A DNA stretch of 5,891 nucleotides from the NCBI GenBank assembly GCA_964419225.1, contig CAYQPF010000236.1, positions 1 through 5,891 of the forward strand. Reading direction: 5' to 3'. The translations under genes were made by a program, and so were the position numbers. Positions 1-5,891 of the stretch are shown here, in pieces; position 1 is the first letter of the stretch; each line of letters starts with the position of its first letter. The notes under the pieces are model-generated. The model was given only the letters and a program-made list of their open reading frames with translations. It did not search any database and was not told where the DNA came from. The DNA comes from CAYQPF01 sp964419225. GTDB taxonomy: Bacteria; Cloacimonadota; Cloacimonadia; Cloacimonadales; CAYQPF01.

Positions 1-227
1 CTGGAATCGATTTCTATTCCCTGCTCTTCCAGTGCGATAAGCCACAGAAGCTGGATATCCAGATCATCGTTCGGAAGCGGGTCGCCATTTAACGGCTGAG
101 TGTAGAAGCTAACGTTATTAAATTGCCGTTTGCCTTCAAATGGAGCACCGAGTGTTCCTCCGATGTTTTTGCCCATCCAGCAGCCCAATACTTTTGACTT
201 ATACTCTACAGAATTCAAAATGATCAT
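1..227 (-). CDS. ADP-ribosylglycohydrolase-family protein, N-terminal part (runs off the window)
   Basis: Only the first 75 codons are present; the rest lies beyond base 1. This reading frame opens with an ATG at 225-227, five bases after an AAAGG ribosome binding site (233-237 on the plus strand). The protein begins MIILNSVEYKSKVLGCWMGK and continues with a Gly-rich stretch (GKNIGGTLGAPFEG, residues 19-32) and a PNDDLDIQLLW segment (about residues 52-62). A conserved KxxGxxxGxxxGxxxGxPxE opening followed by an Asp-Asp motif is the hallmark of the ADP-ribosylglycohydrolase/DraG fold, where these aspartates help bind the metal ions of the active site. The variant NDDLD replaces the TDDT of DraG-type enzymes, so the substrate may not be ADP-ribosylated protein; an O- or N-glycoside is possible. 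It follows the GH36 gene after a 213-base gap and is probably in the same transcription unit, or has its own promoter in the gap. Family assignment is fairly sure; function is not. Confidence 0.82.
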   Translation of the reverse strand, partial: MIILNSVEYKSKVLGCWMGKNIGGTLGAPFEGKRQFNNVSFYTQPLNGDPLPNDDLDIQLLWLIALEEQGIEIDS

Positions 228-440
228 ATATACCTTTCATCCTTAATACTTAACTTTTTACGGCTTATTTTTATAATATTTTTAATAACCCCTATTCTAC
301 TTTATCAATATCCAATTATTGGCCGGTGATTACACTATCTCATATTCAATGTTCGTTAAATTAAAATATGACTGCTGTTGTCTCTATTGTTTATTGACAC
401 CCGAACTCATGAAATACTGGTCGAATAATTATGACATAAG
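228..440. other. Intergenic gap between GH36 gene and ADP-ribosylglycohydrolase gene
   Basis: I see no gene here. The part nearest the downstream gene (241-300) is very AT-rich, which would suit a promoter on the minus strand, but no well-spaced -35/-10 pair stands out. A short palindrome, CCAAT-T-ATTGG, lies at 312-322 and could be a regulator half-site pair or chance. There is no GC-rich hairpin followed by a T-run on the minus strand, so no intrinsic terminator is evident after the GH36 gene and read-through is likely. Confidence 0.5.
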
Positions 441-2594
441 CTATTCCACTATCTCAATACCATACAAGATTGCACTGAATTCTTCATTTAAAACAATTTT
501 GAAATTCTCCGCTATAGCCAACCCGTTTGCTGTTGTAGTTTCTGATTGTGGAAACTCAGATATTGCGTAATTCTTGGCTGCATCTATTTCTTTTAAGCTT
601 ACATAATGTTCAGCCTCAACGCTTTTAAGTCTCCAGGCGCCTACAAGCATTTTTTTGGAATCTATACCGCACATCTGAATAACCATCCATCCTTCAGGAT
701 ACTGCAGTGAAACATATGGCGTATGATGATAAATCCTTGTATCCCCGATAATTTCCCTCCACCTTTTATAAAAAACAATGGCATCGGTCACTATCTGTCT
801 TTTCGATTCACTTAGTTGCTCTATCATTCCGCTGATGTGCATTCTTCCCATCATGGAGTTTATCATAGAGAATACAAGTTCTCTTTCCTCTAATTCCTCC
901 TTCACAACTGACCAGATGCCCACCTGTGAAGGGTGGATATAACTGCTGACTCCATAAAATATAGCACCAAGACGAAACCAGTCGCTCTGATCAGTTACTG
1001 AAGCAAGATCGGACCGTGATAAAAGACCATAATCCAGTCTGTTTCCTCCGCTGGAACAATTTTCAAAAATTACCTCCGGATGTTTTTTCCTTAATCCATC
1101 AAGCCAAAGATAATAACCTCTGACATGATCCAAAAGTCCCTGCCCCAGGCTGTCGCCACTGTTTAAACAGCCCAGTCCGCAGTCAACATTATAGTCTATT
1201 TTAAAATATCCGAATCCGTCCTGAATTAATTTCTCATATATACCTGTCGCATAATCCCTAGTTTTTTGATCACCGAAATACAGGAATCTTCTGGATCCGC
1301 TTTCGACAAATCCCGTCTCATTAAACATAAACAAATCCGTCTTATCGGTAAATGCTTTTGAATCGATTCCTACTATCTCGATTTCCGTCCATATTCCTGG
1401 AATCATTCCTGCCTTTCGGATTCTATCCGCAGTTTGCCTGAAGCCGTTTGGGAATCTGGAGGGATGCGGATCCCAGTCACCAGCATGAGAAAACCAGTCG
1501 CCTGATATAGTAGCGTTACCATAGTCCATATACCATCCGGCATCTATTGTATAGATTTCTATCCCAGAGTTTTCCAACACTGCCAAATGATTATTTATTG
1601 TTTGTTCTCTGACGGCTCCCTGTGTTGAACGCCATTCATTAAAGATGATCGGCAAGATTGCATCTGTGCTGCTTTTTTTGATCTGCCTGAGCACGCGGTG
1701 ATTCTGGAAGATATTCATCACATCATCAATTTCACCTGATGTACAAGACAATGAAGCCTTTATCGATTCGAATTTTTCTCCAGGTGCAAGCATTTTTGAC
1801 CAATGAGCGTACATAAAGTTGCCAAGACCGCCTTGCATATATAACGGACCTTCTCCAACTCCTCCTCCTCCCAGTTCAAATCTCCATGAGCCTGAATGTT
1901 CAATCTGCACTGCCCAGAAAATGTTTTTAGACTTTTGTTCAATGATGAAGAACGGTATGTAATCCTTGCTTGACCATGAACCTGTATTTTCCACCCGCCA
2001 ACTTGACAGATTATTTTTGCTGAAAAGGCCTGCATCGGTAGCAGAAGTTATTTTGTATTGTCCTTCCCAGGTCCATGAAGAAGGGAAGCTATGGATATAA
2101 ATATCTCTTTCCGGTATTCCGTCGGTAAAGAACGGCATGCCGTGTACTGAAAATGATCCGAGATGCTGTATATTGATGGGAATCAGGGATGTGTTTTTGA
2201 GCACGGTATATCTGGTTAAAACCTGAGAATCTTCGTAGACAATATAATGATTATCAATTTGAAGACCCGTGGTTTGATCTACGGAAGTAATAACCAGTGT
2301 GTTTGATCCGAGACCATCATCCGATATTACATGATTTTGATAAACAGCCCTTCTGCTTGTAGCACATGCGATCCACCTTGTCCCGCAGTGAACACATCGG
2401 GGTTCATTGTTTATCTGGATTTCAGTTTCCGGCTGTGTTTCTCTTCCCATAATCAGATTATAATCAATCTCCTGTGCATAACCTAGCGGTAATAAACAGA
2501 TATGATGGCATACATTGTTCTTTAACCCTATCTGATAAGTAAAGGTTTTGTTGCGAATAGTCCATCTTTTGTTTTCATTGTCGAAGCTTATCAA
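441..2594 (-). CDS. GH36-type alpha-galactosidase (divergent melibiase), TTG start
   Basis: A 717-residue protein, normal length for bacterial GH36 enzymes, which hydrolyse terminal alpha-galactosides (melibiose, raffinose and similar) with retention. It has no signal peptide, so it should act in the cytoplasm on imported sugar. An N-terminal beta-sandwich domain covers about residues 1-285 and includes LIMGRE (47-52) and HSGSWRFE (233-240), both typical of the family. The TIM barrel (about 310-615) starts at FNEWRS, with IDAGW at 350-354, IPGIWTEIEIVG near 398-409 (matching the usual FGxWxEPEMV strand) and YFKIDYN at 463-469, where D467 is the expected nucleophile. ENCSSGGNRLDYG (511-523) and TDQSD (534-538) follow; one aspartate of TDQSD should be the acid/base. 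A C-terminal beta domain ends the protein. The Ile before D467 replaces the Trp common in GH36, and the barrel motifs are divergent, so substrate preference may differ from melibiose. The gene is intact, next to a sugar importer. Confidence 0.88.
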   Translation of the reverse strand: MISFDNENKRWTIRNKTFTYQIGLKNNVCHHICLLPLGYAQEIDYNLIMGRETQPETEIQINNEPRCVHCGTRWIACATSRRAVYQNHVISDDGLGSNTLVITSVDQTTGLQIDNHYIVYEDSQVLTRYTVLKNTSLIPINIQHLGSFSVHGMPFFTDGIPERDIYIHSFPSSWTWEGQYKITSATDAGLFSKNNLSSWRVENTGSWSSKDYIPFFIIEQKSKNIFWAVQIEHSGSWRFELGGGGVGEGPLYMQGGLGNFMYAHWSKMLAPGEKFESIKASLSCTSGEIDDVMNIFQNHRVLRQIKKSSTDAILPIIFNEWRSTQGAVREQTINNHLAVLENSGIEIYTIDAGWYMDYGNATISGDWFSHAGDWDPHPSRFPNGFRQTADRIRKAGMIPGIWTEIEIVGIDSKAFTDKTDLFMFNETGFVESGSRRFLYFGDQKTRDYATGIYEKLIQDGFGYFKIDYNVDCGLGCLNSGDSLGQGLLDHVRGYYLWLDGLRKKHPEVIFENCSSGGNRLDYGLLSRSDLASVTDQSDWFRLGAIFYGVSSYIHPSQVGIWSVVKEELEERELVFSMINSMMGRMHISGMIEQLSESKRQIVTDAIVFYKRWREIIGDTRIYHHTPYVSLQYPEGWMVIQMCGIDSKKMLVGAWRLKSVEAEHYVSLKEIDAAKNYAISEFPQSETTTANGLAIAENFKIVLNEEFSAILYGIEIVE

Positions 2595-2603
2595 AAGCTA
2601 ACA

Positions 2604-2609
2604 CCTCCT
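2604..2609 (-). promoter_or_regulatory. Ribosome binding site fixing the TTG start of the GH36 gene
   Basis: The minus strand reads AGGAGG here, nine bases before a TTG at 2592-2594 that opens the GH36 frame. No ATG lies at a suitable distance; the next in-frame ATG is residue 49, inside the conserved LIMGRE segment, so it would cut the N-terminal domain. The TTG start is therefore the best choice. This strong site also lets the gene be translated independently of the broken gene upstream. Confidence 0.8.
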
Positions 2610-2631
2610 GAATTTTGAATTTAGCCACTAC

Positions 2632-3460
2632 TTACTCTTTATCTTTGCCTACTCCGATGAAGTTCGGGCTGGACTTTCTGAAATGGATTACATTACCCCT
2701 CTAAGCGCATTCCCCGCATACTCTTTATTACTACATGCTGATATTGAAACTTCCCACGATCCTGATAGCTTTCTGATATACTTTTCCCAGATGTCGTGAA
2801 CCGGCTCACAGCAGCCATGATAAGTGAGTCCAAACTCTTTGGCAAGCTCGCTGTAGTAAGGGAAAACAAATTCACCAAACATGGACGGAGAAATTCCGAC
2901 ACTCTCCTGAGAGTTTATGTTTCCCCTCGGATCCCGTATTGTAACATGCACGGATTTGTAACACCTTTCATCGGTTAATTCGTTTGTGAGGCCATAACTT
3001 CCTGATCCCACAAAGTTATTCTCGTTATTCAATTCAAGAATATGCTCTTTTCCCATTCACCTTAATGAGGAAATGATATCATTCTTAAGGAACTTATAAA
3101 GCGCCTGCATCTCATCGGGATAATCAACCATCGCATACATCATATTTTCAAGTCCCATCAACCCGACAATCTTTACGGAAGGTGAAATATACCAGTCTAA
3201 TAAATTATTTTAAATTTTTACTGGTATTAATTCGCCTAATGTCTCTTCAACACAGGTTTACCACGAGTAGGTATATTCCCGGTAAACGTGAAATTCGGAA
3301 GGATTCAGCAGTCTGTAATCGTTTTTAAATCTGAATTCAGATACTGATCCACAAATCCTAAAAATCTCCCGCTACTGTTTGGCAGCTCAGCTTTTATATA
3401 TAAGTTTTCTATTATGTAAAGCAGGACTGCCCAGCGGGCAGCAGTATCGGGTGTTGGAGG
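2632..3460 (-). pseudogene. Decayed, 5'-truncated uroporphyrinogen-decarboxylase-like (URO-D/MtaA-like) gene
   Basis: Joined conceptual pieces match the C-terminal two thirds of URO-D-like proteins found in Firmicutes. From the 5' side: a frame open from 3460 to about 3322 (includes GRFLGFVDQYLNSDLK); then, after an apparent one-base deletion in the A-run at 3322-3326, DYRLLNPSEFHVYREYTYSW, a TAA at 3258-3260, TCVEETLGELIPVKI, a TAA at 3210-3212, NNLLDWYISPSVKIVGLMGL with NMMYAMVDYPDEM, and a TGA at 3057-3059 where the family usually has Trp. The longest intact piece (2688-3056, 122 codons) carries the signature VGSGSYGLTNEL, TYHGCCEPVHDIWEKYIRKL and SISACSNKEYAG. It then shifts frame at the G-run 2696-2699, after which HFRKSSPNFIGVGKDKE and a natural TAA (2632-2634) restore the expected end. 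The three stops share one frame. The N-terminal third is missing, next to the permease stop codon. The family link is from remembered motifs; assignment of the part above about 3380 is weaker. Family members are corrinoid methyltransferase or decarboxylase relatives; this one is very unlikely to make a working protein. Confidence 0.82.
3426..3442 (-). repeat. Short GC-rich hairpin downstream of the MalG-type permease
   Basis: The minus strand has CTGCCC-GCT-GGGCAG, a perfect six-base-pair stem with a three-base loop, extendable by one G-T pair. It lies about 35 bases after the permease stop. It is followed by CCTGCTTTACATAAT, which is only weakly T-rich, so it is a poor intrinsic terminator at best. 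It overlaps the first recognisable part of the pseudogene and may be incidental. Confidence 0.35.
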
Positions 3461-3480
3461 TTAATGGCTGATCATTAACC
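3459..3480. repeat. Perfect 8-bp inverted repeat spanning the permease stop codon
   Basis: GGTTAATG (3459-3466) and CATTAACC (3473-3480) are perfect reverse complements around the six-base spacer GCTGAT. The repeat includes the TAA of the MalG-type permease (3475-3477) and sits exactly where the truncated URO-D-like gene begins to be recognisable. It is too AT-rich and lacks a T-run for a normal terminator. It could be an mRNA 3'-end structure or a rearrangement scar. Confidence 0.5.
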
Positions 3481-4758
3481 TTTAACTGCACCAAAAACCA
3501 ATCCCTTCTGGATACCTTTTTGAAAAAACAACATAATGGAAAGCGTCGGTAAAATTGCGATGCAATTCAGTGCCATACTAAAATTTGGAGTAAATGCCCC
3601 AAGACTTTGAATTTTATATAAAGCAACTGTATAGGTCCATACCTCCGGTCGTGTTAGGATAATATTGGGCCACATGAAATCATTCCATACACCCAGAAAA
3701 GTCCAGAGCGAAACTACACCAAAAACAGGCTTGGAGATTGGAAGGACAATTTTTATAAATGTGTATATTTCATTTGCACCATCGATTTTGGCGGCATGGA
3801 TCAAGTCCATCGGCAATTGATCGAAAAAACCTTTGTATAGATATATGGCGAAGCCAAACGATGTAGTCGGTAAAATCAATGCCCATAAACTGTCGGCTAA
3901 TCCCAATTGCGAGAATATAATGTATTGTGGCAATAAAGTCGCTATAAATGGAATCATGCTTGTGGCCAGGAAAAAAAGTAATATTACTTTACTCAATGTG
4001 CCTGAAATAATTTTAGACAAAGAATATCCTGCAAGGGAACTGATGGTTAGCTGACATACAATAGCCATCACTGAGACAAACAGACTGTTTATAAGAAAGC
4101 GTCCAAACCCAAGTGGACTTTCTGATGCATCCTGTTCACCTGCCTGTTTCCAGGCTGAAATGAAGTTTGCAAGGTACAAGGAAGGTGAGCTAACGAATCG
4201 TGTTTCTCTAATTTCTCCCGTTAATAGAAAGTTGGTATTAATGTATTCACTGAGTTCTGCTGTGATGGTCCCCTTAGCTGTGTTAATGACTGTATTTGAT
4301 TTTAAAAAGCTAATCTTACAAATCTCTAATAATTCTTCGTATTTTTCTGTTACTGTTACGGACCGGTAATTAACTGCGCCTAATACATTTCTGGCTGATT
4401 CCTGAACAATATTTTTTGTCGCGGAAATCTTCATTGAAGCGCCCTGCTCCGTGAATGACCGAACCTCAACTCTTTGTATATTACTTTCTCTGTACTCATT
4501 AACAACTCCCCAAATAATAAAAACAGCATCTTTCTTCATCATCTCCAGATCCATTTCGCTTGTTGGATAATAAACATCGACCTGAAGAGTCTGTGGAACA
4601 GGAGGGAAAAATTTGGGCGGCGTTCTGTAAATCTCAATATTATCTTTCATAGCAGACGATAACATCCATAAAGATGGTAGTAATAATAGAATTATTGAAA
4701 ATGCAGTGAATACTCCTGCGATTACTTTTAGGACTTTTATATCCGTAATCTTCTTCAT
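3475..4758 (-). CDS. ABC sugar transporter permease, MalG/UgpE type, with a large extracellular insertion
   Basis: This is the second membrane subunit of a carbohydrate importer. The protein has 427 residues, against roughly 270-300 for the family. Helix 1 is at about 11-34, followed by the usual MLSSAMKDNIEIYRTPPKFFP. The core resumes near YLANFISAW (195-203) and RFLINSLFVSV (220-230), with further helices at about 220-245, 258-282, 290-310, 342-362 and 394-413. The EAA loop that contacts the ATPase is at about 321-340 (HAAKIDGANEIYTFIKIVLP). FLGVWNDFMWPNIIL (354-368) is also typical. The extra length, about residues 57-193, lies between helices 1 and 2 and should face outside the cell; it is polar and reads like an alpha/beta domain (for example VEVRSFTEQGASMKISATKN). 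The ATG follows directly on the TAA of the MalF-type gene, with AGGAGG inside that gene's end, so the two are translationally coupled. The fold and role are sure; the sugar is inferred from the neighbouring GH36 gene. Confidence 0.93.
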   Translation of the reverse strand: MKKITDIKVLKVIAGVFTAFSIILLLLPSLWMLSSAMKDNIEIYRTPPKFFPPVPQTLQVDVYYPTSEMDLEMMKKDAVFIIWGVVNEYRESNIQRVEVRSFTEQGASMKISATKNIVQESARNVLGAVNYRSVTVTEKYEELLEICKISFLKSNTVINTAKGTITAELSEYINTNFLLTGEIRETRFVSSPSLYLANFISAWKQAGEQDASESPLGFGRFLINSLFVSVMAIVCQLTISSLAGYSLSKIISGTLSKVILLFFLATSMIPFIATLLPQYIIFSQLGLADSLWALILPTTSFGFAIYLYKGFFDQLPMDLIHAAKIDGANEIYTFIKIVLPISKPVFGVVSLWTFLGVWNDFMWPNIILTRPEVWTYTVALYKIQSLGAFTPNFSMALNCIAILPTLSIMLFFQKGIQKGLVFGAVKG

Positions 4759-5670
4759 TTACCCCTCCTGTGCAGTTTTATTTTGATATCTGAAGACTGG
4801 AATTGTTACTAGGATTATTACGATGAATGAAATCATGGCAGCAGCGCTTGCAAGTCCGAACTTATACTGCCTGAATGCGTAATCATACACAAGCATTGGT
4901 GCCACTCTTGATTGATCCACTGGCCCCCCTCCTGTCATTATAAACGGTTGGTCAAAAATCTGAAGAACCCCTATCAGCAACATAACAAATTGAATGCCGA
5001 TAACAAACCGAATATTCGGTAGAAGAATATAATAGATCTTCTTGAAAGCCCCAATCCCATCAATATCCGCAGCTTCATAAAGCTCTTGTGGAATCCCTTC
5101 AATAGCTGCAAGATATATTAATATAGCAATTCCACCGCCAAGTAACCCCGGCAAGGTCAGACAGATTTTTACAAGATTAGGGTCATTAAGCCATGTTTGA
5201 GGTGAAATCCCGAAAAGTCCAATAATGGAATTCAGTGCTCCATTGCTTGGGTCATAAATCCATCGCCATAAGAACGCACCTACAACGCCGGGTACAACAA
5301 TCGGTAGAAGATAACAAACTCGAAGAGCGCCTTTTAGTTTGTTAATATAACTAAGAGATATTGCTTGGAGGATCGGTGTAAAGAAGGAAAAAATCAAAGC
5401 ATATATACTAATAAAAAAAGTATTGCTCCAGGATTTCCAAAATAGACCGATTGAAAAAAGAGTTTTGTAGTTTTCAAACCAAATAAATTTGCCCGGAATG
5501 AAAACCGTTTTATATTCGAAAAAGCTCATTGAGAGTGCACGCACAATTGGGTAATATTTAAACAATAATGTCGCAGTAATGGCTGGTAACAAAAACGCCA
5601 GACCAATCATAATCTGCTTTCTTTTTGTTTTAGACATACGCTTATTTGTAGTATCCGTTTTTATATTCAT
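4759..5670 (-). CDS. ABC sugar transporter permease, MalF/UgpA type
   Basis: This is the first membrane subunit of the carbohydrate importer, 303 residues, normal for the family. A basic N-terminus (KRMSKTKRKQ) leads into helix 1 (about 20-42, IGLAFLLPAITATLLFKYYP), then SMSFFEY and NYKTLF, as usual for these permeases. More helices lie at about 85-108, 117-137, 170-192, 220-240 and 272-293. The EAA loop is at about 199-218 (EAADIDGIGAFKKIYYILLP), and MTGGGP (245-250) is the conserved segment before the last loop. The start is an ATG ten bases after AAGGAG (5681-5686); the in-frame ATG at codon 12 has no comparable site. The gene abuts its MalG-type partner with no spacing. No ATPase gene is present, as is common in Gram-positive sugar operons that share one MsmX-like ATPase. 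A substrate-binding lipoprotein gene would be expected just upstream, outside the window. Confidence 0.94.
   Translation of the reverse strand: MNIKTDTTNKRMSKTKRKQIMIGLAFLLPAITATLLFKYYPIVRALSMSFFEYKTVFIPGKFIWFENYKTLFSIGLFWKSWSNTFFISIYALIFSFFTPILQAISLSYINKLKGALRVCYLLPIVVPGVVGAFLWRWIYDPSNGALNSIIGLFGISPQTWLNDPNLVKICLTLPGLLGGGIAILIYLAAIEGIPQELYEAADIDGIGAFKKIYYILLPNIRFVIGIQFVMLLIGVLQIFDQPFIMTGGGPVDQSRVAPMLVYDYAFRQYKFGLASAAAMISFIVIILVTIPVFRYQNKTAQEG
4764..4769 (-). promoter_or_regulatory. Ribosome binding site of the MalG-type permease inside the MalF-type gene
   Basis: AGGAGG on the minus strand forms part of the last codons of the MalF-type permease (CAG GAG GGG TAA) and stands five bases before the ATG at 4756-4758. 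The stop and start codons are adjacent (TAAATG), which favours coupled translation and equal amounts of the two permease subunits. Confidence 0.85.
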
Positions 5671-5891
5671 TGATATTATTCTCCTTATGAATAACTAATG
5701 GCTAGTAAAGCAGCGTCTCACACCGCATTTGTGAATGATTCAGCACAATTGTCGTTATTTTAAAGTCATTAAAACAATTTAAACGGCACCTTATTCATTT
5801 ATATTGCGAGTTTTGGAAATATCATGGTAAGTGAAGTGAGTAAATCACTTCACATACCATGAGGATTCGCTATGATTTAATTACTGTGCAT
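5671..5891. other. Leader or intercistronic region upstream of the permease genes
   Basis: I see no gene in these 221 bases. On the minus strand all three frames have stops between 5863 and 5891, so an upstream gene could end there or just beyond the window. The stretch holds the AAGGAG site of the MalF-type gene (5681-5686), a small AT-rich inverted repeat TTTTAA-agtca-TTAAAA (5758-5774) and the long hairpin at 5822-5862. No convincing -35/-10 promoter pair was found. Confidence 0.55.
5822..5862. repeat. Long inverted repeat (18-base arms, one mismatch) upstream of the permease genes
   Basis: The arms are TCATGGTAAGTGAAGTGA (5822-5839) and TCACTTCACATACCATGA (5845-5862), separated by GTAAA. 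They pair perfectly except for one A-A mismatch (5830 with 5854). Such a stem would be very stable in RNA of either strand. It is not followed by a T-run on either strand, so it is not a typical intrinsic terminator. It lies about 150 bases before the MalF-type start, between that gene and whatever lies upstream. An intercistronic RNA stabiliser or processing site, a regulator-binding site, or a dispersed palindromic element are all possible. Confidence 0.75.

Noticed and set aside
240..310. Possible minus-strand promoter for the ADP-ribosylglycohydrolase gene (TTGATA with AT-rich DNA downstream)
   Set aside because: The nearest -10-like hexamers are at poor spacing (about 15 or more than 22 bases), so I cannot support a specific promoter call.
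393..425. TTGACA-like -35 box on the plus strand
   Set aside because: No acceptable -10 box follows at 16-18 bases and no plus-strand gene lies downstream.
319..570. Plus-strand frame of 83 codons across the end of the GH36 gene
   Set aside because: It has no ribosome binding site, has Cys/Tyr-rich low-quality composition, and lies antisense to the conserved GH36 C-terminus.
1760..2035. Minus-strand frame of 91 codons within the GH36 gene
   Set aside because: It is fully inside the GH36 reading frame in another phase and shows no recognisable motif.
2693..2902. A 69-codon minus-strand frame inside the URO-D-like remnant
   Set aside because: It overlaps the frame that carries the family motifs (GCCEPVHD and neighbours), has no family resemblance of its own, and is a shadow.
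3834..4369. Plus-strand frames antisense to the MalG-type permease
   Set aside because: They overlap strongly conserved permease sequence and have no ribosome binding sites or motifs.
5859..5891. Plus-strand ATG frame running off the right edge
   Set aside because: Only 11 codons are visible, and the ATG is inside the hairpin arm with no ribosome binding site.

Overview
The window looks like part of a carbohydrate-utilisation operon from a low-GC Gram-positive bacterium (Bacillota, probably Clostridia/Lachnospiraceae or Paenibacillus-like). This is inferred from the AT-rich sequence, strong AGGAGG-type ribosome binding sites, a TTG start behind such a site, and the gene families present. No marker gene fixes the genus.

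Everything recognisable lies on the minus strand, so transcription runs from high to low coordinates. In that order the window holds: (1) about 220 bases of leader or intercistronic DNA (5671-5891) with a long near-perfect inverted repeat; (2) a MalF/UgpA-type ABC sugar permease (4759-5670); (3) a MalG/UgpE-type partner permease (3475-4758), whose ATG directly follows the stop codon of the first, and which carries an unusual insertion of about 140 residues between its first and second membrane helices; (4) a decayed, 5'-truncated gene of the uroporphyrinogen-decarboxylase-like (URO-D/MtaA-like) family (about 2632-3460), with three in-frame stops and two apparent one-base deletions; (5) an intact, divergent GH36-type alpha-galactosidase (441-2594, TTG start); (6) the first 75 codons of an ADP-ribosylglycohydrolase-family protein (1-227), cut by the window edge.

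The likely shared job is uptake of an alpha-galactoside (or related oligosaccharide or glycoside) by the two-permease ABC importer and its cleavage by the intracellular GH36 enzyme. The usual extracellular substrate-binding lipoprotein is not visible and may lie just upstream, beyond 5891. The ATPase is also absent, which is common for this transporter class because a shared MsmX/UgpC-type ATPase is often encoded elsewhere. The roles of the URO-D-like and ADP-ribosylglycohydrolase-like members in such a sugar locus are not clear from the sequence.

The points most worth following are the inserted extracellular domain in the MalG-type permease, the dead URO-D-like gene inside an otherwise intact operon, the 18-bp-arm hairpin upstream of the permeases, and the pairing of an ADP-ribosylglycohydrolase fold with a glycosidase operon. 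I found no CRISPR array, insertion sequence, tRNA or rRNA.
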